The notes under the pieces: model-generated
What the model saw: the letters and a program-made list of their open reading frames with translations, nothing else
Told to the model about the DNA's origin: nothing
Database searches by the model: none
DNA from: Amyloporia xantha
Lineage: Eukaryota > Basidiomycota > Agaricomycetes > Polyporales > Adustoporiaceae
DNA length: 64,000 nt
Direction: 5' to 3'
Assembly: GCA_036971615.1 (NCBI GenBank)
Contig: JAYKKR010000005.1
Span: 1,302,001 to 1,366,000, forward strand
Made by a program: the position numbers and the translations under genes
Shown: positions 45,999-57,900 of the stretch, in pieces
How the letters are laid out: each line of letters starts with the position of its first letter
Position numbering within the stretch: position 1 is the first letter of the stretch

Positions 45999-46996
45999 AT
46001 GCCGGACAGAGACACCTGGGAGAGAAGACCAGCCGCTCAGAGCTGCGAAGGCGCAAAATCAGCAAAACGGAGGAAGGAGAAAGTTGGAACGCGTAATCAG
46101 AGAAAGCCCGTGCCGTGCATAATGATATACACCCCCGAGAGGCGGCGCAGTGCGGAGACAAAAGTTACGTACTGACGCTATGGAGACCGTGACGGGCGTA
46201 TGCCAATCGCGAAATGAGTCGCGAGCAGGAACTTGGAGTCTGCCTGTCAGTCGTTGGCAGCTGGAGCCCGGGGGTATTCTAGCCTGGGATTCGCTTCGTT
46301 GCTGTTCCTTTTGTCAGATTCAAGACAGAGCCAGCAGCTCATCCGAGCAGACCTACGCACGGCGCTCAACGACACAGCCTACAGGAAGCCAGTCAGTTGT
46401 GGGACGACGGTTCTCTGTTCGGGGTGCGGTCCACTACTTAAAGGCCTCCGGGAGAAGGAAGGGAAGAAAGCACAGCCCCGAGGTGATTGACGTCGGGCCA
46501 GCCGGTGGTCGTAGCAAGATGCTGCAGCCTGGCGAGACGTGCTTGGAACAAGCCGACGTCGAACCTGTCCAACAACTTGATCGTTTGATGCGACTCGATG
46601 AGGGATATGAGAGATTTGCATCTCGAGATCTAATCGGCTAATTCTGTGTGTCGCGACTGGATAGCAGTCGAGGCAAGGAACGCGAGAAGTATTGTTGACT
46701 TACATACAAGCTGGGGGACAGGTCGTACGAGGCTCGCTCGAACATCACGACCACATATCAATCAAGTGATACAAAGTGACAGCATCTGTTGGGTTCGAAG
46801 TTGTGCGTTGAATACTTTTGGTATTGTCGGTACCAATAATGTGATACATGCGTTGGACTTATGATACAACAGTAGGATATGACGCGTCATAAGTGGAGTC
46901 AGGAGGTTCATAACAAGGATGCGTTCGGAAATCCACATCGGGAAAGTTCGTATAGTATATGCAGAGCAATACTGTTCGTGAGGACAATCATCCTGT
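45999..46996. other. intergenic, 1 kb
   Basis: Promoter of the DUF6533 gene and 3' flank of the next gene. No coding exon is supported; a 163-codon plus frame (46150-46641) lacks protein features. Confidence 0.4.
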
Positions 46997-48104
46997 TTAA
47001 CGGATAAGAGGGGCTCTCTCCTCATCGAGGGATATGCCTCTGCTGCCCCTGCGGAGCTTGACGAACAGGCCGACCATGGCTTTCACGACCCACACGCAAG
47101 ATAGAATGGCGAACGCCAAAGCGCTCCAGTGGATGAAGGCGGGGTGGCGCTGGTGCGCAAAAATGGCCCAAAGCGACCAGGTGATCGCAATGCTAGCGGG
47201 AAGATCACCTTCGGCTGTGGAGAACGCATATGCTGCTGCGGTTGCCTCCAAGAAGAACCTGATGGTGTAAGCAACGTGAGCACTTCATTTTGAGCACGAG
47301 CTACCGACACGTACAGTCCGAGGAAGACAAAGACTTCGGTCCAGACTCCAGCGCGCTCAATAGAAGCGTTCACACCAAACGCTTCAAAGCCGGTTAGGAC
47401 AACAAGGACAGTCGTCCAGCCATGGTAGAGGGAGAAAGGAAGATGCACAAAGACTTCATCGGCAATGCTGGCCGGCTCGTGATACTTCTTGACGATCCAG
47501 TAGATGTGCTGCATGGAAGAACACTGTTAAATTCTGCTGCTAGCCATGAGACGAGTGTGCCTACCGAAACAACGGAGCTAACGAACAGCGCAAATACAAA
47601 TGCTACGGAATAACGACGGGATGATTAGAGCATGGCAACAAACAGTTGTCCTGGACAACATACCGACGATGTAGTGGTGGCGGGCCCAGAACCATACGTA
47701 GGCGGCGTTCAGGACAGCAAGAAGAGGGAAGCGCCAGTAGATACCGTCGATGATGGTCTTCTTTCCATTCTCAAAGAATTGGTAAATGACTGTTCCCAGG
47801 AGTAGTAGGTGGATGAGGGACCTAGGTAGTGAATAAGTAACATTCCATGCAGACTTAGATAGTCACACCGACGCCTTACCAGATGAAGAAAGCCCACGGA
47901 GCAGGAGTTATGTACGTGTTCTTTCCCCCGTAATAAGTGTCCATAGGGCCGGCCATATTATAAATGTTCGACCCTAAGAACATGGCGTATACGATGACAT
48001 TGATGATCTGAACCTCGGTCAGTACACTGTCCTCCTTGACGCAAGGGGAAAAGGTGACATACCTTGAGGAAGAGGGCATCCGTCCAGGAATTGCTGGAAG
48101 GCAT
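46997..48104 (-). CDS. multi-pass membrane protein of unknown function
   Basis: Six exons (48063-48104, 47880-48007, 47664-47821, 47565-47602, 47315-47508, 46997-47258) give 273 residues. I do not recognise a named family. Seven or so hydrophobic segments are visible, including [79 protein letters not shown] and [21 protein letters not shown] Tyr/Gly/Asn-rich loop ([16 protein letters not shown]) follows the first helix, and the cytosolic end is basic then acidic ([20 protein letters not shown]). The end ERAPLIR resembles an acidic di-leucine vacuolar sorting signal (inference). Head to head with ATG5. Confidence 0.75.
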
Positions 48105-48445
48105 TTTCGGCGCTGTTCAAGGAGATGGGAGGAGGAGGAAAGAGGGGGCGGCTGCGAGTGAAGGAGCGTCCACCTGCAGGAAGGCTTTTGTACGAGGACG
48201 AGAGCCACTGGCAGCTCGCAGCACACGCGCAGCTGGGCGTGACGTCAATGAGGATCCTGTGACCAGATCGGGCGTCATCATTGAGCGGAGGCAAACAATG
48301 CAAATTCAGCCCCAGCTCCAATCCCAATCAGGCAACTGGGGTGCCTTCCAGACCACTTCCCAGTCTCCCGATAACCCCGCCCAACGATCACAGCGCACGT
48401 GGATGCCCAAGTGCGCGCTGGAGGCCCGCGTCGTCGTCCGCGACA
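48105..48445. promoter_or_regulatory. shared divergent promoter region of ATG5 and the membrane protein gene
   Basis: 341 bp separate the two start codons. No TATA box is obvious on either side. Longer in-frame starts for ATG5 exist at 48281 and would invade this region, but the family N-terminus fits the ATG at 48446. Confidence 0.55.
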
Positions 48446-49719
48446 ATGTCCACATACGCCCCTCGCCACGCCCCGTCCGCCTTCTCGACACCGGCGTCGA
48501 CGACCCTCTTCCGACGACTAACATGGGAAGGCACAGTTCCCCTCGAGGTACGCGTCGACTCCAAGGAGCTCCCCGCCAACAGCGATCGCGGTCTCGAATG
48601 CTATTACATCCAAGCACCTCGAGTCAGCTATCTGCCTCTGCTCGTGCCGGAAATCAAGCGATTCCTCATGGATGTCGTCTTTGATGAGGCGGCAGCGCGT
48701 GTGATCAAGGAGGAGGATTGGTGGTTCGAGAGCGAGGAAGGGGGCTTGCTCAAGTGGTGAGTGGCATTCGGCCAGAATCCCGCGTGGGGCTGGCGACGGC
48801 ATGCCACTAACACCAGTATGAAGGCACTGGCCCATTGGGCTCATTTACGACAACCACACGATCACATTATCCGCCCGTCCTAATTCTTCGGGCGTGCAAT
48901 CCGGCCCATTGCGCCTGATCCTGCATCTCGCCTCGCCCCCAACAGACAAGCTGCTATTGTCGCCTAGCCCTGAGGCGTGCAAGCAAGCATTCATGGGGCA
49001 GCTCAAGGAAGCAGACTTCCTGAGGTGGGGAAACACGAAGCGGATGACCGGCCTACGGAAGGCAGAACAAGACGGGTTGTGGGAAGGCATCAAAGAACGT
49101 GAGCTGTGTGCCGTCGTAATGTCCGCTTCATGCGTTATTGATTGCCTTCTGCACTTGGTGACAGACAACTTTGAGGAGTACTGGCGCGTAGCATCCAAAG
49201 TGACTCCTACCACAACGCCCACACGCTCGCAATCTCCACCGCCCCCTTCCTCTGCGTCAATGCATACGCGTCCTCCCTCCGCAGACCCGGGCTCAAACGG
49301 AGCACCCGATCGCGATGGTGCATACAATGTGCGTAGTGTCCCTGTCCGGATATATCTGCCGGACGGACCTATACTGCAAGATCTCGTTCCACCTATGCTA
49401 GAAGATGGTGCGTACAGTCACTGCCCATTCCGTTCTCCTTTTAGTGGAGTGATGCCTCCTGCCTGTGCTCACGCATCGAAATGATCATCTGACTTCTCAC
49501 CACATAGGCTTGACCCACACGCTCTCGCAAGTACTTACGACACACCTACCTCTTCTTTTCCCTGCAGATCGGCCCCCACTTGCATACCCACTCATTCAAG
49601 GAGTTCTCGCGCCGCCAGACGCGGAGATGGCGTGGCTGGGCGCGTGTATGGCAGGTGCTGATGGTTGGGTCAACGTGTGTGTAGGCTTACTTCGTGAAGG
49701 CGTTCCGCGATTCCAGTAA
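48446..49719 (+). CDS. ATG5: autophagy protein ATG5
   Basis: Acceptor of the ubiquitin-like protein ATG12; the ATG12-ATG5-ATG16 complex promotes lipidation of ATG8 on the growing autophagosome membrane. Exons 48446-48756, 48824-49407 and 49508-49719 give 368 residues. Conserved parts are LFRRLTWEGTVPLEVRVDSK, YYIQAPRVSYLPLLVPEIKR, DVVFDEAAARVIKEEDWWFE and KWHWPIGLIYDNHTI. In the helical middle, MGQLKEADFLRWGNTKRM holds the Lys (KEAD) that by position should be the ATG12 attachment site. Conserved PVRIYLPDGPILQDLVPPML and LIQGVLAPPDAEMAWLGACM follow. A Ser/Pro insert interrupts the region after VASKVTPTTTP. The only ATG5-pathway gene in the window. Confidence 0.95.
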
Positions 49720-49894
49720 TAGTCCAGCATCATATTCATTATACATTTTCATAGTTTTAAGTCTCCTTTGTAATAGTATGTGTGCATTCTCGTTGACAGT
49801 ATGTCAAGTTGATTCGTCATGTTCCACCAAAAAAGTTGTTAAGCCAAGTCAACTGCTAGTAAAGGTACGCAAAGCAAAATGGACTATCCTGACA

Positions 49895-49967
49895 TAGCAA
49901 TAACTCGTTTCGATCGAGTGACCTCGGGGTTATGAGCCCCGCGCGCTTCCAGCTGCGCCATGTTGCT
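49895..49967 (-). tRNA. initiator tRNA-Met(CAT)
   Basis: 73 nt, no intron. Sequence elements typical of fungal initiator tRNA: A1-T72 pair, D arm GCGC-AGCTGGAA-GCGC, anticodon stem CGGGG/CCCCG with loop CTCATAA, and T loop ATCGAAA (A54, A60) on stem ACTCG/CGAGT. The acceptor stem AGCAACA/TATTGCT has one C-A mismatch at the sixth pair. TTTT lies 16 nt downstream (49876-49879). Confidence 0.9.
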
Positions 49968-50168
49968 GTATCCTGCTATCCCTTCTTCACAAATAGCTGC
50001 GACATTAAAGTTAGCCCTAAGTCAACCATGAGGCCTTGAGGTATGAAGTAGTCTTACATTGGTTATCATCAACATACATATATGTACCAAATGCTCCAAG
50101 CAATATGAGCCTCCTCCATGTGCTTCATGATGACTGCCCATCGTAGATAAAGCCAAGTAAATGCTATG

Positions 50169-51621
50169 CTACAGCCTAGCCCTCTCAATTGTCTGCTCAT
50201 CCCGGATATGCACAACAACCTTGCCCCAGGTCTTCCGCTGTTCCAGAGCCACTAAGCCGTCGGATAGCTTGTCGAACGAGAATATTTCATGGTAGACTAC
50301 TGGCTTCACGCGTCCAGACGTGAGAAGACTACAAAGAACGTGAATTAGATCTCGTATACGTGGATGATGACAATACCAACTCGAGAAGTGCCTGATGTAC
50401 TGAAGGAATGTGCCCTGGTTCAACCTCTGTGTCTCTTGTTAGCAGCCTAGCGCTTCGATCGCCTGAAAACACACTTACTAGAGTAAGCTCCCCAGTGAAT
50501 ACCGACGACAGAGATGTTCTTCAGGAGAACTAGATTGAGCGGCAACTGGTCACGCATGAAGTTTACCATTAAGTGTGATGTCCGCGCCCGTGTTAAGTCA
50601 CCGCACCTTTTCAATTTGGCCTGCAGCAAATCCAACCACTAGAGCACGGCCCTTCCAGGCAATGCACTTGAGACAGTCTGATCTGCTCGTCAATCGAGGT
50701 TATTTGCCACGGAACAGTGGGCTCCTGACCTTTGATCATCCCGACAGGATCGTAGACCACATCGACGCCTTTCCCACCGGTGATCTTCATGACTTCTTTT
50801 TGCCAGTTCGGCTTTGTGTAGTCAATAGCGTGATCGGCACCACCGTAACGAGTCGAGACGTCCAACTTGGCCTGGGAACCTGCTGCAGCTATGACCTTTG
50901 CGCCCAAAGCTTCCGCACAATCGCGTCAACGCTCACTTATCCATGGCTACCGAAAGATGTGTTATCCACCTTTCGCTAGTTGCACTGCGGCAATGCCCAC
51001 ACCACCAGCAGAAGCTGTCACAAGGACCCATTCGCCTGATCCACATCGGATTAGATTTGAATAAACATCATTTCAGGAGATCTGACCTGGTTTCAGCTCT
51101 GCGCGTCCAACGAGAGCTTCATAGCTAGTCGGCCAAGTAATATATAGCCCTAGGTGCGGTCGCGCTGTGAGTACATATGCGCAATATGACAGCAAAGGCT
51201 CCGTGTACCTGCACCCTGGTCATAAGTCATGTTGGCAGGGAGCGGGAGCAACTGTGTCCATCGCACAGCAACCTTTTCCGCGAAGGCTCCCTGACCGGCA
51301 CCAAAGACTCTATCTCCAGGTTTGAACGGGCAACCTTTCGGGATAGGAGAGTGCTCTGCAATCCGGCCGGCGAATTCGGTGCCGAGTACGAATGGGAATG
51401 GAGGTTGGTTTTGATACTTTCCTTGACATTGGAGGATCTATGGGACATATCGGGATTTATGGAAAGTTAACAACTTGCAGAGAACGCACGTCAAAAAAAT
51501 TCAACCCTGCACTGAAGACTTCAACGACAACTTCATTCGTGCTTGGAACTGGGTCTAAGGCGTCGACAGTCAATGGAACCTTTGAAGGATGGTCATATTG
51601 CGATACCACCAATGCACGCAT
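50169..51621 (-). CDS. NADPH:quinone oxidoreductase-like medium-chain dehydrogenase
   Basis: Zinc-independent medium-chain reductase of the quinone oxidoreductase branch, 337 residues from nine exons: 51490-51621, 51209-51437, 51087-51149, 50970-51035, 50730-50909, 50607-50677, 50479-50545, 50381-50426 and 50169-50328. The GroES-like half has SAGLNFFDILQCQGKYQN, PPFPFVLGTEFAGRI and KPGDRVFGAGQGAFAEKVAV; the Rossmann half has VLVTASAGGVGIAAVQLAKA and GAKVIAAAGS, then GGADHAIDYT, GKGVDVVYDPVGMI and the C-terminal SGRVKPVVYHEIFSFDKL. No structural-zinc Cys cluster is present, as expected. Likely reduces quinones or enones with NADPH; the substrate is unknown. The donor GTTGGT of exon 8 is the weakest junction. 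Confidence 0.88.
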
Positions 51622-51944
51622 GACGACGTCTGCTGAGATGAAATTGGGCTCCTCGACTCGTAGTCCGCGATGCGGACCTCTTAGCAGCCCTTTGGGCCCG
51701 GAATCATGTGTCGCATGACGATAGTAGTCGGTACATTTGCGATCAAACCTTCACACGAAGAACCGAACGATACTATATAGTCTAAGCTCAGCTGACCTGT
51801 CACACATTCCAAGAAATGACAAGATGTGAACCAACGATGACGGTGCTATAATTGAGTGAGAATAATGCTTGGATTGTATATGATACACGATGATGAGTTG
51901 CTTCTACAAATTGTCCGGTGCAATGACTACTAATGGGAATATCA
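51622..51944. other. intergenic
   Basis: 323 bp between the quinone reductase start and the HECT ligase stop, same orientation; promoter plus 3' UTR, nothing else recognised. Confidence 0.5.
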
Positions 51945-54900
51945 CTACGCAAACCCGAAACCTTCACCTCCCTCGTTGATTGCTAGTAGGAGTTGTTGTC
52001 GGAGCATTTCATACGAAGAATATTGCGGTAGATCAATCTGATTGAAGCCTATACAAGGGGTAAGGATTAGACCAAGTAAAGGAGAATATAGTCAAGACCT
52101 ACATGTATGCGCCTGCGGCAGTCGGTCTGTATCGCCATAGGCCCTGTGGATAGAGAACTTCTGCACGCCTTGCACACCCTGTAGCTCGGTGAAACCACCG
52201 AGTGGAACTCGAGAAGTACCGGTGGCAAAGCTCAGCACTTTGGCCCTCTCTTCTCGGTTGAACGACTTCAATGCACGCCACCACCACACGATCACAGGAT
52301 CAGAGCTAGTATAGCCATTATACTCCGTCGCTGCGCGCCATTCGTCGACATCGATGTCAGGCGTGCCAGATATAAGTAGCTCTAGCTCTTGCTCATTGAA
52401 CTGCAAGAAGTGGGGAATCAACAAACATGAACAGTTAGGCGTCTACGTCGAGCAACTTACAATGGATATGAGATCTTTGGGTATAATCTCATAGAATCCT
52501 GCTACCAATGCTTCAATTTGATCCTTGATGGAAGAATATAAGCGATACTGAGCAGACAGCTGCACAAATTCGCGTTTGTTCTCCTGAGTAACAGGTATAG
52601 ATCTCCCGTTCTCCTTCAAGTCGACTATTTTCATGACTCCGAACTGTTGGACTGGTCAAATCGATGAAAAGGAACAACTGATGAAAGACTCACCTCATCA
52701 GCCTCTACACTGAAGGTTAACTCGAGTGCACTAGGATCGTTCTCAAGAATCCAGCACAGCGAGTTATAATATTCCGGATCGACCCATTCCACGTCTTTGT
52801 AGTCAACCGGTTTCCCGAGAAGTTGTCTGTACAGACTACGCGCGAAGTATGCATCCAGTAGACGCCCATCATAGATCGCTTTTCCAATGATGCGGCCGAC
52901 GAACTTGAAGAAGGACAGGTGCTCCGGGTTCACCCATGATGCCTTGTTAGGTTGGTACGTAAGTCGATCCGCTGCACATGGTTGGAAAAGTGCGTAATTG
53001 GGATCGAACATCTGTCGGGCGAGAATCTGGAACCATTCTCGGGTGACACCTCCTGCGTCCACTCCCTCTTCATCATAGAATCGAACGCTTAGCTTGCCAT
53101 ACTTGATTTGGTCTCCTGTCTTCCTTTGCAGATATTGGAAGCTATCTTCGAAAACGCGCGGGCGTCGGACGTTCAATTGTAGCGTACCATGATGCTCCCG
53201 TACTTGGGGCCGTCGATGCAACTGTTGATTGAAGTAGTTTCTCTTGTTATCAAAGTCCAACACGCGAGGATTGTGAACCAGTAGCGAGAAGGATCCGCTC
53301 ATCAGCGATGGGTTATTCCGAACCATCAAATTGAGGACCTTCCGATGCGCATCGGTAAAGCTGACGAAGAGCTCTTCCATCGATTCACGTGTTGTTTGAG
53401 GGGATCTCGGAGAGGCAGAAGCCCGCAACATGCGAACAGCGGCTCCTGTCGCTGACTTTGTGCCAACATACTTGCACACGACCATCAGGGATTCTATCAA
53501 AGGCAGCAAGACCGTAGCGATGTGCTCGAGATCCGGCTTTTCCTCGATGATGGCCAGACAGTCTCCGAGACGTTGCCAAAGCGGTGCGAATCTGAATGAC
53601 TCGTATATGCTTTGTACCTTTTCCACGTCGGCTTCACTTAAAGCGCTGGATGGGAATACTGTCGACCGAGGAGAGTACATATAATCGATAGTCTTGAGAA
53701 CGCGTAGTAGCTTTGCTTGATCCGATGAAGCCGGTGAGAATTTCGACGCGATCGAACTAGTGAGAACATCACTCTGGGATTCGCGGAGAGCGCTGGACAG
53801 CTCATCCAAGGCAGCAAACAAGCTATGCCCGAAATCTTGTGCTCTTGAGCGTAACTCGTTGGCAATAACATCCCGAGCGTCGGGAACAAATGATAGATGT
53901 TGAATCAGAACCAAGCTTTGAGAGAACGTTCGCCCTGAACATTCGCCAGCGGTCAAGATGTTGACAATGAAGCGCATTACCGTATGCGGTATAACAGGAG
54001 GCCGTGCCAACAGGACTTTCTCTTCCGGAGTAGAAGTGGGACCTGACTTGCCAGTCGGTTCTTGTGCAAGTGCAGACTGGTCGGTACGAGTGGAGGCTAC
54101 GAAGATAAACGTTAGACCTGTGAAAACGTATGATGCTGCAGGACTCACTTTCCACTGGATCCGCAGACGTCGCCTCAGAAGCACTTTCGACAGGTTGCGC
54201 CGGCGATGTGACCGAGGCCGACGATTCCGCTTCGGGCTTTGGCTTGCTGTTATCTTTGAGACTTGCAAGGGGCCTTGTGAGTGTGGCAAGTAATGTAACA
54301 ACAGACTCGACGATCGAAGGAGTCTTGAGAATAGAGGGGCGATCCAATAAGCTCAAGAGTAAGACCACAGGATAATGTGTTTGCGGCACTTGTTTCTCCT
54401 TCCCTTTACCTTTCTTCGAGACGTTCCGTCGAAGTCCCAGTGGTAATTCGTGTTCGGTGAGGAAGAACAGAGACGAGAGCTCATTAGAGCTAACAATGTA
54501 TGTCAGCGCTTCCAAGCACCGTTGAACTATCAGCTCGGGAGCAATTTCGTTTTGGCCTTGAGGTAGCGGAAGAGTGCCAAAATAATCGGAAGGTACTCGC
54601 TGCTTTCCTACAGACTTGGGGGTTTGAGGCTGAGGCTGTTTCGATGTGCGCACTGACATCTGTGCGAAGCTCTTGTCGATAGAAGCAAGATCACCAGAGC
54701 CATCCTGTAAGATGTTCAAGAGCAGATTGAATAAGTCCGTGCGCGTCTTCGAGTTCTCGCAAAGGTTAACGAGTACTTTGTACAGAAGATTCTTCTTGAG
54801 TGTGTGCGGGTAAAAGAGAAGTCGTACGAGGACAGCGACAGACGATTTATCCAGAAGTTGTATAGCGTCACGCGGTGCTGGTGCCTTTGGCAGTTGTGGA

Positions 54901-57900
54901 GGGGCAGAGGGGGGACGGACATCTGCTTGAGCGGCTACCTGGGCGTGTGCAGGCCGCACATTCCGTCGTTGAATACCAGCCTCGGCTAACATTTGCGAAG
55001 GCAGACTTTGAATGAATACGTCGTCGGAATCCATGAGGACAACTTGACGGAGCTGAGGATCCAAACTAGCAATGAAGCTGGCATTGTCGATCTCTGCCGG
55101 AGCTCCAACGCGGCCTGGCTGGGTGGCGGCCTCTACCCTCTGTCGAGCACGTTCAATGCTCTCTTGCTGCAGGATTTCCGCTCGGATTTCCGGTGGAAGA
55201 GCATCAAGGAACTCGGGGCTAATTTGAGAGTCTGCAGGACGCTCCACTCTGGCCGCACGCCGATCACGAACATGTTGATTAAGTACCTCTTCCCGCATGT
55301 CATCTGGTAAGGCTTCTAGGAATGTGGGATCGATTCCAGTATCCGTGATATCAACCGAACTGCCATGAATCATGACAGTGACGCGCTCAACAGTATCGTT
55401 GGAGCTACCTTCGGCAGCACGATTGTCGTCGCTTTCAGCTCCTGGAGGCATAATCTGGGCATCAACATTCGAGGATACATCTGGAGGAGCGTTGGTATCG
55501 GGAACGGTCTCAGAGACATCGGCCATCTCTGTGTCAATATCAGATACTGCCGGTGCCTGTGAGCTTGTGAGAGCTTCTGTGGGTTCTGTATGTTCGAGGA
55601 CTTCATCACTTTGCACATGTTGCTCTGCTTCCATCATAGCCTTCTCCCTCTCCTGGGTAGCAGCTTCGTCGGCTTTGGCTTTTTCTTCCTGTTGGCGGGT
55701 GGCTTCCTGTTCTTCAGCTAATCGGGCTTGCTTGATGGCTTCGACAGCAGCGGGGAGAAGCGCAAGAACGATGTGGTTGCTTAATTTCGACAAGCGCCCT
55801 TGTTCGAACTTGCCATGCAGCATCTTTATCTCTTCTAGCCATCGTTGAACGGTGAGAAGAGGATCGAGATTGCGCCCATCGGGGCGTCCATCCCCTGATC
55901 GAGGCGCCCTTTCCAGTCGGATAGAGGCCGAGATCGCATTGCGGCCATGCCGCTGTAACGGTCCTAATGCACCCGAGGGGACGTCAATTCTGATCGTTTC
56001 TCCGCCTCCGCCGCGACCATGAGAGACAATGTGTTGGAAGAACTGGACTGCGCCTCCACTAATGGCATCCTCTATCGTCTGCAACAAATCGTGTGGGTGA
56101 CCGGCAGTGCCCAAACTCCTTTGGAAGCGGCGAACGTTTCTTGATTGACCGACTGACCCTCTGGCTGCGGTGAAAGCAGGATCGACAAGCAGTGGATGAG
56201 TAACAGCCTCGGGAGACGTCGTAGACGTGTTACGTGGTCGTCCGAATATCTCCAAGTCGTCATCTGCTAAATGCAACATATGAAGCAAACGAATAAGATA
56301 CCTGAAGCGTCATCACTCACCTATGCCACGACGACGTCCCGGATGTACCGTACTTGCCCACAACATCGGTTGTCCGACTCGCCCGCCGGTATTCAATACT
56401 CCATCGCCCAGCGCATTAGCAAATCCGGTCGCCAACTCGAACATGCTTGCACCACCAACACCCTGGTCCATGATACCTGAAACATCTCCAAACCTGACGG
56501 TATCAGAATTGTGTATGATGTTCGGGGGGGGGGGTAAATACTTACTCGTCTTCCTCGGATTCCATATCTGCCTCTTCATTCATATCCATGTGCATGATGG
56601 GGACAGGGTCTGACAGTGTGCTATGTCAAGAAGTCCGGCTGGGACAAATCAAAAGCACTCACCACCGATATCGTCATCCTCGTCGGGATCATCTGCTGCA
56701 CCATCTGCGATGTCTTCGCCCACAGCAATGTCCTAGGAGACAGCCTCAATACGTGATGCAAACTGATACCACCAAAACTCCCATACCTGCCACATCACTT
56801 CCTCTCCCTCGTCCTCCTCCTGCTCGTCATCATCTTCATCTGCGTTGCCTGCGTCATTCTCAACAAGGTCTTCCTCTTCCTCTTCTTCATCCTGCCACCC
56901 CTCTTCGGATTCACCTGTCTCGTCCTCGAGGTCATCTTCGAGGTCGTTCTCGACATCCTCATCCGTATTAGACGTATCCTCGCTTCCTGTTTCGTCACCA
57001 AAGTCCATCTCGACATCGTCCTCATCATCTGCACCGTCTTCATCCATGTCATCTTCTGCACCATAGTTGACATCTTCCATTTCCTATAAATTAATTAACG
57101 CCAAGCTCACTAAGCCGAATCGTATCCTGTACTTACACCACCAAATCTATGGGGGAAACAACAATCAAGTCAGCCGCGCCGCACTGAAAGCGAACAGTAT
57201 GAAGAACGTACAAGCCAAGCGATGAATTGCGATACAGGTCAGGAGTCTCATCACTATCGGGCTCTCCTGTGTCGTCCCCTTCATCCGATGAGACCGATTC
57301 GACTTCGTCGACACTGTCTAATGGATCTTTGGTTTTGTCAGATACACGGCTCATTTTGATAGCGATCTTCGATCTGCATGATACCAATTAGCGAATCGAA
57401 GGAAACCTGAAAACATTCACATACAGGTAATCGAGAGGGCGCAAAATCGCTGTAACTACACCACGAATATTCGGATAATTCAAATCAACCTCAGCAAGAG
57501 CGTTTGTTAACGTAGTGACGAAATTCTTCTCAAGCATGACCTTGGCTATGTGGGTTGGAGTCTCTTCGTTCGATTTACGAGAGGTCGCATTGAAGCGCAC
57601 TGTCAACAGGCGGTAACAAAGATCTGCTAGAGCAAGTAGGCGACTATACCGAACTTCAGGGAGCTCCGACGTCGGAAGGTCCTTCAGAGCACGACTGATG
57701 GCTTCAAGAACGAACTTGCGCACGGAGACAAGCTCTGCAGGAACATCCTTGATATCCTGCGTATGTGAGGTATCCACGCACAATGCCACGATCACGGACA
57801 TAGCCCAATTGCACAACATTATGCGCTTCCTCGCATCCGCAGGAGGTTGCGGATTGATTGTGCCGAAAGACATGACGTCCGATAGAAGGAATTGTATGGC

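Noticed and set aside
48281..48445. Longer N-terminus for ATG5 starting at 48281.
   Set aside because: The extra residues are low-complexity and Ser/Pro/Arg rich; the ATG5 family starts close to the LFRRLTWEG element.
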